A DNA stretch of 53,607 bases from Bryobacterales bacterium (lineage in GTDB: Bacteria; Acidobacteriota; Terriglobia; Bryobacterales; Bryobacteraceae), in contig JADZAF010000008.1 of NCBI GenBank assembly GCA_020852755.1, forward strand, positions 1 to 53,607, written 5' to 3'. The notes below the pieces were generated by a model that searched no databases, was not told where the DNA came from, and worked only from the letters and a program-made list of their open reading frames with translations. The stretch's first letter is position 1. Every line of letters starts with the position of its first letter. Shown here piece by piece: positions 42,210 through 49,943 of the stretch. Made by a program: the position numbers and the translations under genes.

Positions 42210-44378
42210 ATGCAAAGAATCCTCTGGTGCACCCTTCTTGTGCTCCTGGCCGGGTGTTCCCGGCAGCCGCCCGCCCCTTCGCAGCCCGGACCTGCCGGCG
42301 TGCTGGCGGCGCGCTGGCACGACTCCGGTTTCGCCGAAGGCGATGACAGTTACAACGCCGTCACCACGGCAAGCGATGGCAGGATCTACTACGTCATCTG
42401 CTCGCACCGGATCGACAGCGGCGCGCAGATGTTCTCGTACGATCCGGCCACCGGCAGAGTGACCCGCCTGGCCGACCTCACCGAAGCCGCCGGGGAGAAA
42501 GGCCTGAAGGCGATCCCGCAAGGGAAGAGCCACGTGAATTTCCACGAACACAAGGGCAGGCTCTACTTCGCGACCCACATCGGCTATTACCAGAACGTAG
42601 GCGGCAAGGAACTGGTAGGAGTGCCGCCGCCCGGCTACAGGACCTATCCGGGCGGCCATTTCATGGCCTACGACATGGCTTCGGGGAGAATTTCGAAACT
42701 GGCCACCGCGCCGGACGGAGAGGGCATCATCACCATGGCCATGGACGCCTCGCGCGGCAAGCTATACGGGCTGAGCTGGCCGGCGGGGATGTTCCTCGTC
42801 TACGACCTTGAAACCGGGCAACTCAAGAAACATGGCGCGGCCGCCGGAAAGGGGGAGAAAGGCAAGGGCGCGGAGTTCCGCGTGGTGTGCCGCTCCATCG
42901 CAGTGGAACCGGGCAGCTTCGCATTCTTCACGACCGCTACCGGCGACATCATGGTCTACGACGTACGAACTGACAAGTTGGAGAAGTTGGAGGCGTGCAC
43001 GATGCGGCGCGACGTTTTCGGGCAGTGGGACCCGGACAGGCCCGGCCATATGGGGTACAACTGGCGCCAGATCGTGCGCTACGCTCCAGGCCGCGCCTTC
43101 TACGGGGTGCACGGGAACACCGGTTTCCTCTTCCGCTTCAACCCGTGGGCTCAACAGATTGACGTAGTGGACCGTATTGCGGCCGCCAAGTCCCGCGAAA
43201 GCGGGCTGTACGATGCGTTCAACTACGGCTACCTGGGGCTGGCTCTCGGGCCGGACGGCCATACGCTTTATTTCCTGACCGGCACTCCGGCCGGCGAGGA
43301 GATCCGTTTTGTTTCGTACCATATCCCCTCCGGCCGGTACACGGATCACGGCGCTCTGTCGCTGGAGGATGGCAGGCGTCCCACCTGGGCCCAGTCCATC
43401 GCCGTGGGGCGCGACAAGCGGATCTACACGGTATCCAAGATTCAGGACGGCGGCAGGCTGAAAGTGGATCTGCTCAGCTTCGCCGACCCGCTCCAGAATC
43501 CGCCGACGCCGGAACCGCGCTACGAGTCCGTCCGGTCGTGGCTGAACCCGGGCGGCATGCCCAACCCGCTCCAGGAGGCGCACTCGCTCTGCTTCGATAC
43601 GGACGGCAACGTCATCGTCGTGGACAGCGTAGGCTCGCGCCTGCACCGCTTCACTCCGGAGGGCCAGTGGCTGGGCGAGATCGGGCTGGGGCCGGGCAGC
43701 GGTCCAGGCGCCTTCAACGCGCCGCGCGACGCGCGAGTTCATCGCTCCGGCGAGATCTTCGTGTCCGACGCGGACAACCATCGCATCCAGGTTTTCAGCC
43801 GCGAGGGCAAGTTCCTGCGGATGTTCGGAGAGAAAGGCCGCGGCCCCGGCCAGTTGCTGCGCGCGCACGGCCTGGAATTCTCGCCGGATCATACCCGCCT
43901 GTACGTGGCCGACGTCGACAACAACCGCGTAAGCGTCTTCGACCCGGCAGGCAAGTTCCTCTTCGCGTTCGGCAGGAGAGGCGTTCTCACCGGTGAGTTC
44001 CGGGACGTGCACGGCCTGGGCGTGGCTCCGGATGGTGACGTCATCGTCTCGAACTACTACGGTCCCGTCCAGCGCTTCACCGCCGATGGGAAGTTCCGTT
44101 TTGAATTCGCTCCGGCGGGTTTTCGCGGCTGGGTCCACTTCCACAGCATGACCGTTGACTCAAAAGGCAATAGCTATCTGGCCGCGCGCGACGGGTCCGG
44201 GCGCAACGCCGTGGTCATGTACGACGGGCGCGGCGCCTATGTCACGTCCTGGCCGGTCAGAACAGCGGAAGGGGAACAGGGCGTGAAGACCGCGGCAGTG
44301 GATGCGGATGGCCGCGTCTATGCGGCTGTGGAAGGCAAGGGCGTTCACGGCGTTCAGGTCTTCCAGCCCGCCCGGTAG
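42210..44378 (+). CDS. NHL/beta-propeller lipoprotein
   Basis: 722 aa. Lipoprotein signal with lipobox LLAGC (lipidated Cys at residue 16), then two propeller-like halves. The first (about 30-430) has repeated YDxxTG-type turns. The second (about 455-715) shows NHL-type repeats: DTDGNVIVVDSVGSRLHRF, then SDADNHRIQVF, then YVADVDNNRVSVF and the EFRDVHGLGVAPDGDVIVSN blade. Such proteins serve as binding or scaffold lipoproteins, or as lyase-like enzymes; none is certain. It could be a surface partner for the TonB receptor 69 bp upstream, although not SusD-like. The frame opens 12 nt earlier with TTG, but the ATG is a better start. Confidence 0.83.
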   Translation: MQRILWCTLLVLLAGCSRQPPAPSQPGPAGVLAARWHDSGFAEGDDSYNAVTTASDGRIYYVICSHRIDSGAQMFSYDPATGRVTRLADLTEAAGEKGLKAIPQGKSHVNFHEHKGRLYFATHIGYYQNVGGKELVGVPPPGYRTYPGGHFMAYDMASGRISKLATAPDGEGIITMAMDASRGKLYGLSWPAGMFLVYDLETGQLKKHGAAAGKGEKGKGAEFRVVCRSIAVEPGSFAFFTTATGDIMVYDVRTDKLEKLEACTMRRDVFGQWDPDRPGHMGYNWRQIVRYAPGRAFYGVHGNTGFLFRFNPWAQQIDVVDRIAAAKSRESGLYDAFNYGYLGLALGPDGHTLYFLTGTPAGEEIRFVSYHIPSGRYTDHGALSLEDGRRPTWAQSIAVGRDKRIYTVSKIQDGGRLKVDLLSFADPLQNPPTPEPRYESVRSWLNPGGMPNPLQEAHSLCFDTDGNVIVVDSVGSRLHRFTPEGQWLGEIGLGPGSGPGAFNAPRDARVHRSGEIFVSDADNHRIQVFSREGKFLRMFGEKGRGPGQLLRAHGLEFSPDHTRLYVADVDNNRVSVFDPAGKFLFAFGRRGVLTGEFRDVHGLGVAPDGDVIVSNYYGPVQRFTADGKFRFEFAPAGFRGWVHFHSMTVDSKGNSYLAARDGSGRNAVVMYDGRGAYVTSWPVRTAEGEQGVKTAAVDADGRVYAAVEGKGVHGVQVFQPAR

Positions 44379-44417
44379 AGCCGCGCTGCGGCAGGTTCCC
44401 TCCGCGCGGAAATCGAC

Positions 44418-44423
44418 TACAAT
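44418..44423 (+). promoter_or_regulatory. TACAAT -10 before the first mannonate-dehydratase-like gene
   Basis: TACAAT in the intergenic gap, giving a leader of about 30 nt that carries AGGGGG before the ATG at 44460. The -35 is poor. Confidence 0.35.
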
Positions 44424-44459
44424 GCGGACTTCGCGCGGTTGAAGTCAAAGGGGGAACCA

Positions 44460-45665
44460 ATGAGCGATCGCAAAACAGCGGGCGGAGAATTCACGCGGCG
44501 CGCCTTCGGGCGGGCTATGGCGGCGGCCGGGGCGGGGATGGCGGGCAGCGGGCCGGCCTGCTCCCAGCAGGCGGTTCCCGGCCCTCCCCCCGCGGGCGAC
44601 TACGTTTCGCGCATGAAGCCGAACCCGTCGAACCTGAAACTGGGCTTGGGCCAGTTTCCGGCTAACGCGGGTCACGAGCACCTGATGTATGCCCGGCAGT
44701 TCGGCGTCGAGTGGGTGTGCACGACGGTCAGCGGGCGGGACGCGACGGCGGAGAACTTCATCGACATCAGGAACCGCTTCGGCCGGTACGGCATCAGGAT
44801 CTGGCGTCTCGGCGACGACTCGCTGCACAACAACCGCCACATCACCCTGGGGGGCCCGCAGCGCGACGAAACGGTCAATCGCTATCTCCAGTACTTGAGA
44901 AATCTGAAGAAGGCCGGAATCACCTACACGACCTACGCTCATATGGCCGACACCGTGTGGCACACGGGCGGCGAGCCGATACGGGGCGGCATCCTGGGCA
45001 AGTCCTTCAACTACGAAATGGCGAAGCGCCTGGGAGCACAGGGCGGCGGCGTCAGACCCGGCGAGTACGCGGGCGGCGAATACTGGCCGGACCGGCCCAT
45101 CCACGGCCGCGCCTATACCGAAAAAGAGATCTGGGACAACTACGAGTACTTCATCCGCAGGGCCGCCCCCGTGGCGGAGGAATGCGGCGTCCGCATCGGC
45201 ATTCATCCCGACGACCCGCCGCTGCCCATGCTGGGCGGCGTCCCCCGGTGTATCTTCTCGAGTTTCGAAGGCTACCAGCGGGCGATGGAGATCGCGGACA
45301 GCCCCAACGTGGGCCTGTGCCTCTGTGTCGGCTGCTGGCTGGAGGGCGGGGAGCGCATGGGGCGAAACGTTCTGGAAACCATCCGCTACTTCGGCGAGCG
45401 CAAGAAGCTGTTCAAAGTCCATCTGCGGAACGTGGAAATGCCGATGGGGGAGACCAACCCCCATCATCGCGAGGCGTGGATCGACGACGGCTACATGGAC
45501 ATATACAAAGTGATCCGGGAGCTTCGCATCGCCAATAACCACTGTCTGTTGATCGACGACCACCACCCGCCCGGAACCATCGGCGGCTGGATGGTGGGGA
45601 AAGCCTTCCAACTCGCCTATCTGCGCGCCCTGCTGGAGCGGGCCAACGAGGAAGTCCGTTCCTGA
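44460..45665 (+). CDS. Tat-exported mannonate dehydratase (UxuA)-like protein
   Basis: 401-aa TIM-barrel protein. The N-terminus has a twin-arginine motif (TRRAFGR) and a hydrophobic Ala/Gly stretch to about residue 35, so it should be exported folded. The barrel carries the UxuA-type metal ligands: His249 in IHPDDPP, a cysteine cluster (Cys287, Cys289, Cys292), His321 in VHLRNVEMP, and Asp367-His368 in IDDHHPP. Normal UxuA is cytosolic and dehydrates D-mannonate to 2-keto-3-deoxygluconate. An exported form implies a different substrate or a periplasmic pathway. Strong AGGGGG ribosome site. A Gfo/Idh gene follows after 113 bp. Confidence 0.82.
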   Translation: MSDRKTAGGEFTRRAFGRAMAAAGAGMAGSGPACSQQAVPGPPPAGDYVSRMKPNPSNLKLGLGQFPANAGHEHLMYARQFGVEWVCTTVSGRDATAENFIDIRNRFGRYGIRIWRLGDDSLHNNRHITLGGPQRDETVNRYLQYLRNLKKAGITYTTYAHMADTVWHTGGEPIRGGILGKSFNYEMAKRLGAQGGGVRPGEYAGGEYWPDRPIHGRAYTEKEIWDNYEYFIRRAAPVAEECGVRIGIHPDDPPLPMLGGVPRCIFSSFEGYQRAMEIADSPNVGLCLCVGCWLEGGERMGRNVLETIRYFGERKKLFKVHLRNVEMPMGETNPHHREAWIDDGYMDIYKVIRELRIANNHCLLIDDHHPPGTIGGWMVGKAFQLAYLRALLERANEEVRS

Positions 45666-45715
45666 CCTGGCGGCGCGAGTTCTCAGCGTACGCCACCTCG
45701 CCGGCGCCCGCGCGG

Positions 45716-45721
45716 TACAAT
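45716..45721 (+). promoter_or_regulatory. TACAAT -10 before the Gfo/Idh/MocA gene
   Basis: GG-TACAAT in the intergenic gap, 57 nt before the ATG; no clear -35. Same GxxTACAAT look as the element before the preceding gene. Confidence 0.35.
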
Positions 45722-45778
45722 GCTCTTCTCCGGAACTAAGCAGCCGGACAGGAGTTTCGGATTACTTCAGGAGGAATC

Positions 45779-47167
45779 ATGGCAGAAGCGGATAAGAAAG
45801 TCACGCGGCGCGGGTTTGGAAAGGCTGTGGCCGGCGCCGCGGCTGCGGCGCCCAGCCTGGCGCCCGGGCCAGCCAAGGCCCAAGCCCCCGCCCCGGCAAA
45901 GCCCGCCCAGCCCCCCGCCGGCCCCATCGTGCGGGCCTACTCCGGGATGGTCGATCAAATCACCTTCGGCGGCATCGGGATCGGCGGCCGGGGCATGTAC
46001 GATCTGAGGCAGTTGCTGGGCGATGACCGGGTGCGGTTCGTAGCCATCGCCGACATTCGGGAGAGCGCCCGGGAGAACGTTAAGAGCTACGTCGACAGGC
46101 ACTACAAGAACAACGAGTGCAAAATGTACCGCGATCCGGCGGAATTGCTGGAGCGCAAAGACATCGACGCGCTGTTGATCACGACCAGCGACCGCTGGCA
46201 CGGTCCCATGGCCATCTGGGCGGCGCAGGCCGGCAAGGATATGTTCGTCGAAAAGCCCGGGGCGATGTCCATCATGGAGAGCTACGCCCTGGCCGACAAC
46301 GTTCGCCGCTATGGCATCGTTTACCAGTCGGGCGCCCAGCGCAAGAACCAGTTCGCCTTCGAGTTCGCCGTGGGTCTGGCCCGCAGCGGCAAGCTCGGCC
46401 GCCTGCTGGCCGTGCACGCCGACACCGCCATCGGCTTGGGGACGGTGGACGAAGGCGGGCACAGTTGGTGGCCGGAAGAGCAGCCGGAACCCGACCCGCT
46501 GGTGTTCGACTGGGACAAGTGGCTGGGGCCCTGTCTCTGGCGGCCGTATAATTCCTGGTACCCGAACGGCGGCCGCGGGCAGTTCTGGGATTTCCACGCC
46601 GGCCTCCTGGAATGGGCGTCCCACACCGTGGCCATGGCCCAATGGGCCGCCGACATGGAGCATACCGAACCCATCGAATATGAGCCCGAGGGAGGCGAGT
46701 TCCGGGGAGACGGCCTGATCCAGCGATACACGATCCACTGCCGCTACACCAACGGCGTGCGGCTGATCCTGCGTAACCATAGCTGGATGGGACTAGGATC
46801 GTGCAGCAGCCGGTTCGAGGGAACCGAGGGCTGGGTCGAGACCGGGGACAGCGGCAACATCGAGGTGTCTCCCAACCTGAAATCCCTGGTGCCCACCCGC
46901 CTGGGGAGAAGGTACGACCCAACCAACGAGCACATACGGGAGTTCCTGCAAAGCATCCGGTCGCGAATTCCGCCCCGGGCGAATGCGGACGTAACAGCCC
47001 ACACTCACATTGCCTCACACGCGGCCTGGATTTCGGCGCAGCTCAACCGCAAGCTGACCTGGGACCCCGCGAAACGGATGTTCATCGGCGACGAGGAGGC
47101 CAACCGCATGCGCAGCCGGGCTTATCGCGAGCCCTGGCGGCTGGAAGCGCTGGCCACAACCATGTAG
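45779..47167 (+). CDS. Tat-exported Gfo/Idh/MocA-family oxidoreductase
   Basis: 462 aa. Perfect Tat motif (TRRGFGK, residues 9-15) and a cleavable Ala-rich region to about residue 35, then a Pro/Ala linker. The Rossmann domain has GIGIGGRG near residue 64 and the family lysine in VEKPGAMS near 160. The C-terminal alpha/beta domain (about 190-440) contains the HAGLLEWASH segment. Exported members of this family carry a tightly bound NAD(P) and act as sugar oxidoreductases that can recycle cofactor internally. Flanked by a UxuA-like gene and a HEAT-repeat gene, it may oxidise or isomerise a sugar in the periplasm. AGGAGG ribosome site. Confidence 0.9.
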   Translation: MAEADKKVTRRGFGKAVAGAAAAAPSLAPGPAKAQAPAPAKPAQPPAGPIVRAYSGMVDQITFGGIGIGGRGMYDLRQLLGDDRVRFVAIADIRESARENVKSYVDRHYKNNECKMYRDPAELLERKDIDALLITTSDRWHGPMAIWAAQAGKDMFVEKPGAMSIMESYALADNVRRYGIVYQSGAQRKNQFAFEFAVGLARSGKLGRLLAVHADTAIGLGTVDEGGHSWWPEEQPEPDPLVFDWDKWLGPCLWRPYNSWYPNGGRGQFWDFHAGLLEWASHTVAMAQWAADMEHTEPIEYEPEGGEFRGDGLIQRYTIHCRYTNGVRLILRNHSWMGLGSCSSRFEGTEGWVETGDSGNIEVSPNLKSLVPTRLGRRYDPTNEHIREFLQSIRSRIPPRANADVTAHTHIASHAAWISAQLNRKLTWDPAKRMFIGDEEANRMRSRAYREPWRLEALATTM

Positions 47168-47186
47168 AGAGGAAGGAGACAAGGAT

Positions 47187-47924
47187 ATGCAAACGCCTGC
47201 CCAGAAAGAACGTCCCAAGGTTCCTCCCGAGTTCGATGCCCTTCCCATCTGGAAAATGAGCGCGCAGCAACTCGTCGCCATGGTCAAGGACCCCAAGTCC
47301 ACCGTGTTCCAGAAGGCCATCGCCTGCAAGAGACTCTCCATCATCGGCGGCCGGGAGGCGGTCCAGCCGATGGCCGCGCTATTGAGCCACCCGCAACTCG
47401 CCTGCTACGCCCGGTTCGGCCTGGAGCCGATCCCCGATCCATCGGTGGACGACGCCCTGCGGGCAGCGCTGCCCAAGCTCACGGGCAAGCTTCAGATCGG
47501 CGTGATCCACTCCATCGGATTTCGCAAGGATGCCAGGGCTCTGAACGCCCTGAGCAAATTGATCCACGACAGCGATCCCCAGGTGGCCGGGGCGGCCGCC
47601 GCGGCGGTGGGGATGATCGGCGGCCTGCAAGCGGGTAAGATCCTGCAAGCGGCTCTCAAGAGCACCCAGCCGCCCGTCTTTCCGGTGGCGGCGCGCGCCT
47701 GCCTGCTGTGCGCCGAGAGCCTGATGGCTGCCAACCGCGCCCGGGCCCTGGAGCTGTACACCGAGCTGAGCGAGAAGTCGATGCCCGAACCGGTGCGGCT
47801 GGCGGCCCTGCGCGTGTTGAACGCGGCGGGCCCAGCGCCCGCCTACGCGAATCGATGGCCCGCGCCCACCGGGGCGGCGGCCGATGCCGACACCAGCGGT
47901 TTCCTCGGCAAGCGGCCGAAGTAG
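47187..47924 (+). CDS. HEAT-repeat protein
   Basis: 245 aa. Paired-helix HEAT/PBS-lyase-like repeats occupy about residues 50-210 (for example VAGAAAAAVGMIGGLQAGKIL). No signal peptide and no enzyme motif. Such repeats serve as protein-binding scaffolds. It follows the Gfo/Idh gene after 19 bp with a good AAGGAG ribosome site, so the two are co-transcribed and the protein could assist or bind the oxidoreductase. However, that enzyme is predicted to be exported, so contact would have to happen before export. The C-terminal 30 residues are Ala/Pro-rich. Confidence 0.8.
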   Translation: MQTPAQKERPKVPPEFDALPIWKMSAQQLVAMVKDPKSTVFQKAIACKRLSIIGGREAVQPMAALLSHPQLACYARFGLEPIPDPSVDDALRAALPKLTGKLQIGVIHSIGFRKDARALNALSKLIHDSDPQVAGAAAAAVGMIGGLQAGKILQAALKSTQPPVFPVAARACLLCAESLMAANRARALELYTELSEKSMPEPVRLAALRVLNAAGPAPAYANRWPAPTGAAADADTSGFLGKRPK

Positions 47925-47935
47925 ATTACCCCCAA

Positions 47936-47988
47936 CGGAGCGGCCGTGGCCGCGCGCCGGTCCATGGCGGCGGCCGCGATCCGCTCCG
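47936..47988. terminator. GC-rich dyad between convergent genes
   Basis: CGGAGCGG (47936-47943) and CCGCTCCG (47981-47988), with further complementary GC runs inside, lie in the 71-bp gap between the HEAT gene (+) and the UxuA-like gene (-). No T-run. Position suggests a shared two-way terminator. Confidence 0.35.
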
Positions 47989-47995
47989 GGACCGC

Positions 47996-49066
47996 CTAGG
48001 CGGATGCCAGGGCGGCCTGCAGCATGGCCCGGGCATAGGCCACGTTGTAGACCCAGCCGGTGTACTGGCCGCTCTTAGGCTGCTCGCGGTCCGCGTCCAG
48101 GCCGCGGGGGTGCTCGGGATAGATCAGCCGCGGATACTTCTGGCGCACCAGTTCCCTCATTATCGCGAACATATCCACCTCGCCCTCGTCGGGAAACACC
48201 TCGGTGTACTTCTCGCGCGGCGCCTTCAGGATCACGTTGCGGAAATGCATGTGGTTGATGCAGTCCCGCTTTCCAAAGTAACGGCAGACCTCGACCGGGT
48301 CCTCGCCCAGCTCCCGCGTCACCCCGCAGTCGAAGGTGATGCCGTTCTCCGGGCAGGGGACGATATCGATCAGCCGCTTCCATCCGGCCAGGCTGCCCAT
48401 GATCTGACCCGAGCCGCGGCTGAGGGGCGCCGGAGGGTCGTTGGGATGCAGGGCCAGCCGCACTCCCGACTCCCGGGCCACGGGGACCACGGCTTTCAGA
48501 AAATACGTGACGTTGTTCCACATCTCGTCGAGTGAATGGGCGCCCTCTTCGGGTAGGGGAGGCAGGTCCTTGACCTTGTCGTAATCGAAGGAGAGCATGC
48601 CGGCGCCACCCCGGCCCGGCGTTTCGAAGTAACCTTCCACGATGCGGTGGGCGTAGAAGTTGTACTCCACCACCGGCAGGCCGGCCTTTCCCGCCGCGCG
48701 GATGGACTGTTGCACTTTCTCGATTTCCTGATCGCGCCCGGGCCGCCCGTAGATGGCGTTCGGGAAGCCTCCGATCATCATGTTGGCGACGGTGATGCCG
48801 CCGGCTTTGAAATGATCCATGATGGCCCGCAGCCGGGCTTCCTCCCACGGGATGGGCGGCCCTCCCATGAGCACGTAGTTCACTCCGAGCTGGCGTGTGC
48901 GCCGCATGGCCCTTTCGTCGGCGTTGGCGGATGCGATCATGCAGAGCTTGGGCGTCTGCGGGCCTTCGTGCAGCGGCCAGCGGGCGGCGGCACGGGCGGC
49001 TGAAGCCGTGAATGCGGCGGCGCCCACCGCCCGGATGGCGTCGCGCCGGGTTGTGTCGAGACGCAT
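47996..49066 (-). CDS. Tat-exported mannonate dehydratase (UxuA)-like protein, second paralogue
   Basis: 356 aa. Tat-like motif TRRDAIR at residues 6-12 and hydrophobic Ala-rich segment to about 32. It is closer to true UxuA than its partner at 44460: YNF in the fourth strand, His207 in LHPNDPP (Asn replaces the first Asp of the usual HPDDPP), Cys247 in FDCGVTRE, His274 in MHFRNV, and Glu318-His319 in PEHPRG. Expected chemistry is dehydration or epimerisation of an aldonate, but outside the cytoplasm. Start ATG at 49066 with GGGGAG 7 nt upstream. Convergent to the Gfo/Idh-HEAT unit and divergent from the phosphoesterase. Confidence 0.85.
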   Translation of the reverse strand: MRLDTTRRDAIRAVGAAAFTASAARAAARWPLHEGPQTPKLCMIASANADERAMRRTRQLGVNYVLMGGPPIPWEEARLRAIMDHFKAGGITVANMMIGGFPNAIYGRPGRDQEIEKVQQSIRAAGKAGLPVVEYNFYAHRIVEGYFETPGRGGAGMLSFDYDKVKDLPPLPEEGAHSLDEMWNNVTYFLKAVVPVARESGVRLALHPNDPPAPLSRGSGQIMGSLAGWKRLIDIVPCPENGITFDCGVTRELGEDPVEVCRYFGKRDCINHMHFRNVILKAPREKYTEVFPDEGEVDMFAIMRELVRQKYPRLIYPEHPRGLDADREQPKSGQYTGWVYNVAYARAMLQAALASA

Positions 49067-49092
49067 GGTCGATCTCCCCTTTCCGTTACGTC

Positions 49093-49121
49093 CTAACATC
49101 AAATCACAATCGCGCTAGCAT
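49093..49121 (+). promoter_or_regulatory. Promoter of the metallophosphoesterase gene
   Basis: CTAACA (49093-49098), 17-nt spacer, TAGCAT (49116-49121); the ATG begins 6 nt later. No Shine-Dalgarno, so probably leaderless. Confidence 0.45.
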
Positions 49122-49127
49122 GGTCGC

Positions 49128-49937
49128 ATGCGCCTGGCCTGGCTCACCGACATACACCTGAACTTTCTGCCGGGACGGGCGCTCGATCGCTTTCTCTCTT
49201 CGCTGCGCGCGGCGGGCCCGGAAGTTGTGCTTCTGGGCGGCGATACCGGAGAGGCCGCGGATCTGGAGCGATACCTGCCGGCCCTGGCCGGCGCCGTGCA
49301 GCGGCCCGTCTATTTCGTCCTCGGCAATCACGACTTCTACGGCGGCTCGATTGAACGGGTGCGGGCGGGCGCCGCTTCGCTGGCCGCCTCGTCGCCGCAC
49401 CTGCACTGGTTGAGCGAGGCAGGCGTGGTGGAACTGGCGCCGGACCTCGCCCTGGTGGGGCACGACGGTTGGGCCGACGGCCGCTGCGGCGACTACGCCA
49501 ACTCGGAAGTCCTGCTCACCGACTACTTCGTGATCGGGGAACTGAGCGGCATGGATCCCTGGTCCCGCCTGCGCGTGTTGAACCGGTTGGGGGACGAGAC
49601 GGCGGAGTACTTCCGGCGGGTGCTGCCCGCCGCCTGCGACGCCTACCCGCTGGTGATCGTCCTGACGCATCCGCCCCCCTTCCGCGAAGCCTGCTGGCAC
49701 CAGGGCGGTATCTCGGGCGAGGACTGGCTGCCGCACTTCGTCTGCCAGGCGGGCGGCGAGGCACTCATCGAAGTGATGCGGACACGTCCGCGCTGCCGCC
49801 TCATGGTGCTGTGCGGCCACACGCACAGCAGCGGTATTGCCTACATCCTGCCGAACCTGGTGGCGGTCACGGGCGAGGCGGAGTACGGCAAGCCGCGCAT
49901 TCAGAAACTGCCCTCCGAGTTCCTCCCGGAATGGTAG
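49128..49937 (+). CDS. Calcineurin-like metallophosphoesterase
   Basis: 269 aa, no signal peptide. All family metal motifs are present in order: Asp8-x-His10 (TDIHLNF), LGGD near residue 37, GNHDFYGG near residue 66, the lone His of LTHPPPF near 178, and GHTH near 228. It hydrolyses phosphoesters with a two-metal centre; the substrate is unknown (cyclic nucleotides, nucleotide sugars and phosphoproteins are all possible). Divergent from the second UxuA-like gene and ends 6 bp from the convergent glycoside hydrolase. The ATG is directly downstream of a -10 element. Confidence 0.88.
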   Translation: MRLAWLTDIHLNFLPGRALDRFLSSLRAAGPEVVLLGGDTGEAADLERYLPALAGAVQRPVYFVLGNHDFYGGSIERVRAGAASLAASSPHLHWLSEAGVVELAPDLALVGHDGWADGRCGDYANSEVLLTDYFVIGELSGMDPWSRLRVLNRLGDETAEYFRRVLPAACDAYPLVIVLTHPPPFREACWHQGGISGEDWLPHFVCQAGGEALIEVMRTRPRCRLMVLCGHTHSSGIAYILPNLVAVTGEAEYGKPRIQKLPSEFLPEW

Positions 49938-49943
49938 ACCCCT

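Noticed and set aside
40323..42659. 778-codon minus-strand frame opposite the second TonB receptor
   Set aside because: Antisense artefact of GC-rich barrel sequence; crosses the junction with the lipoprotein gene.
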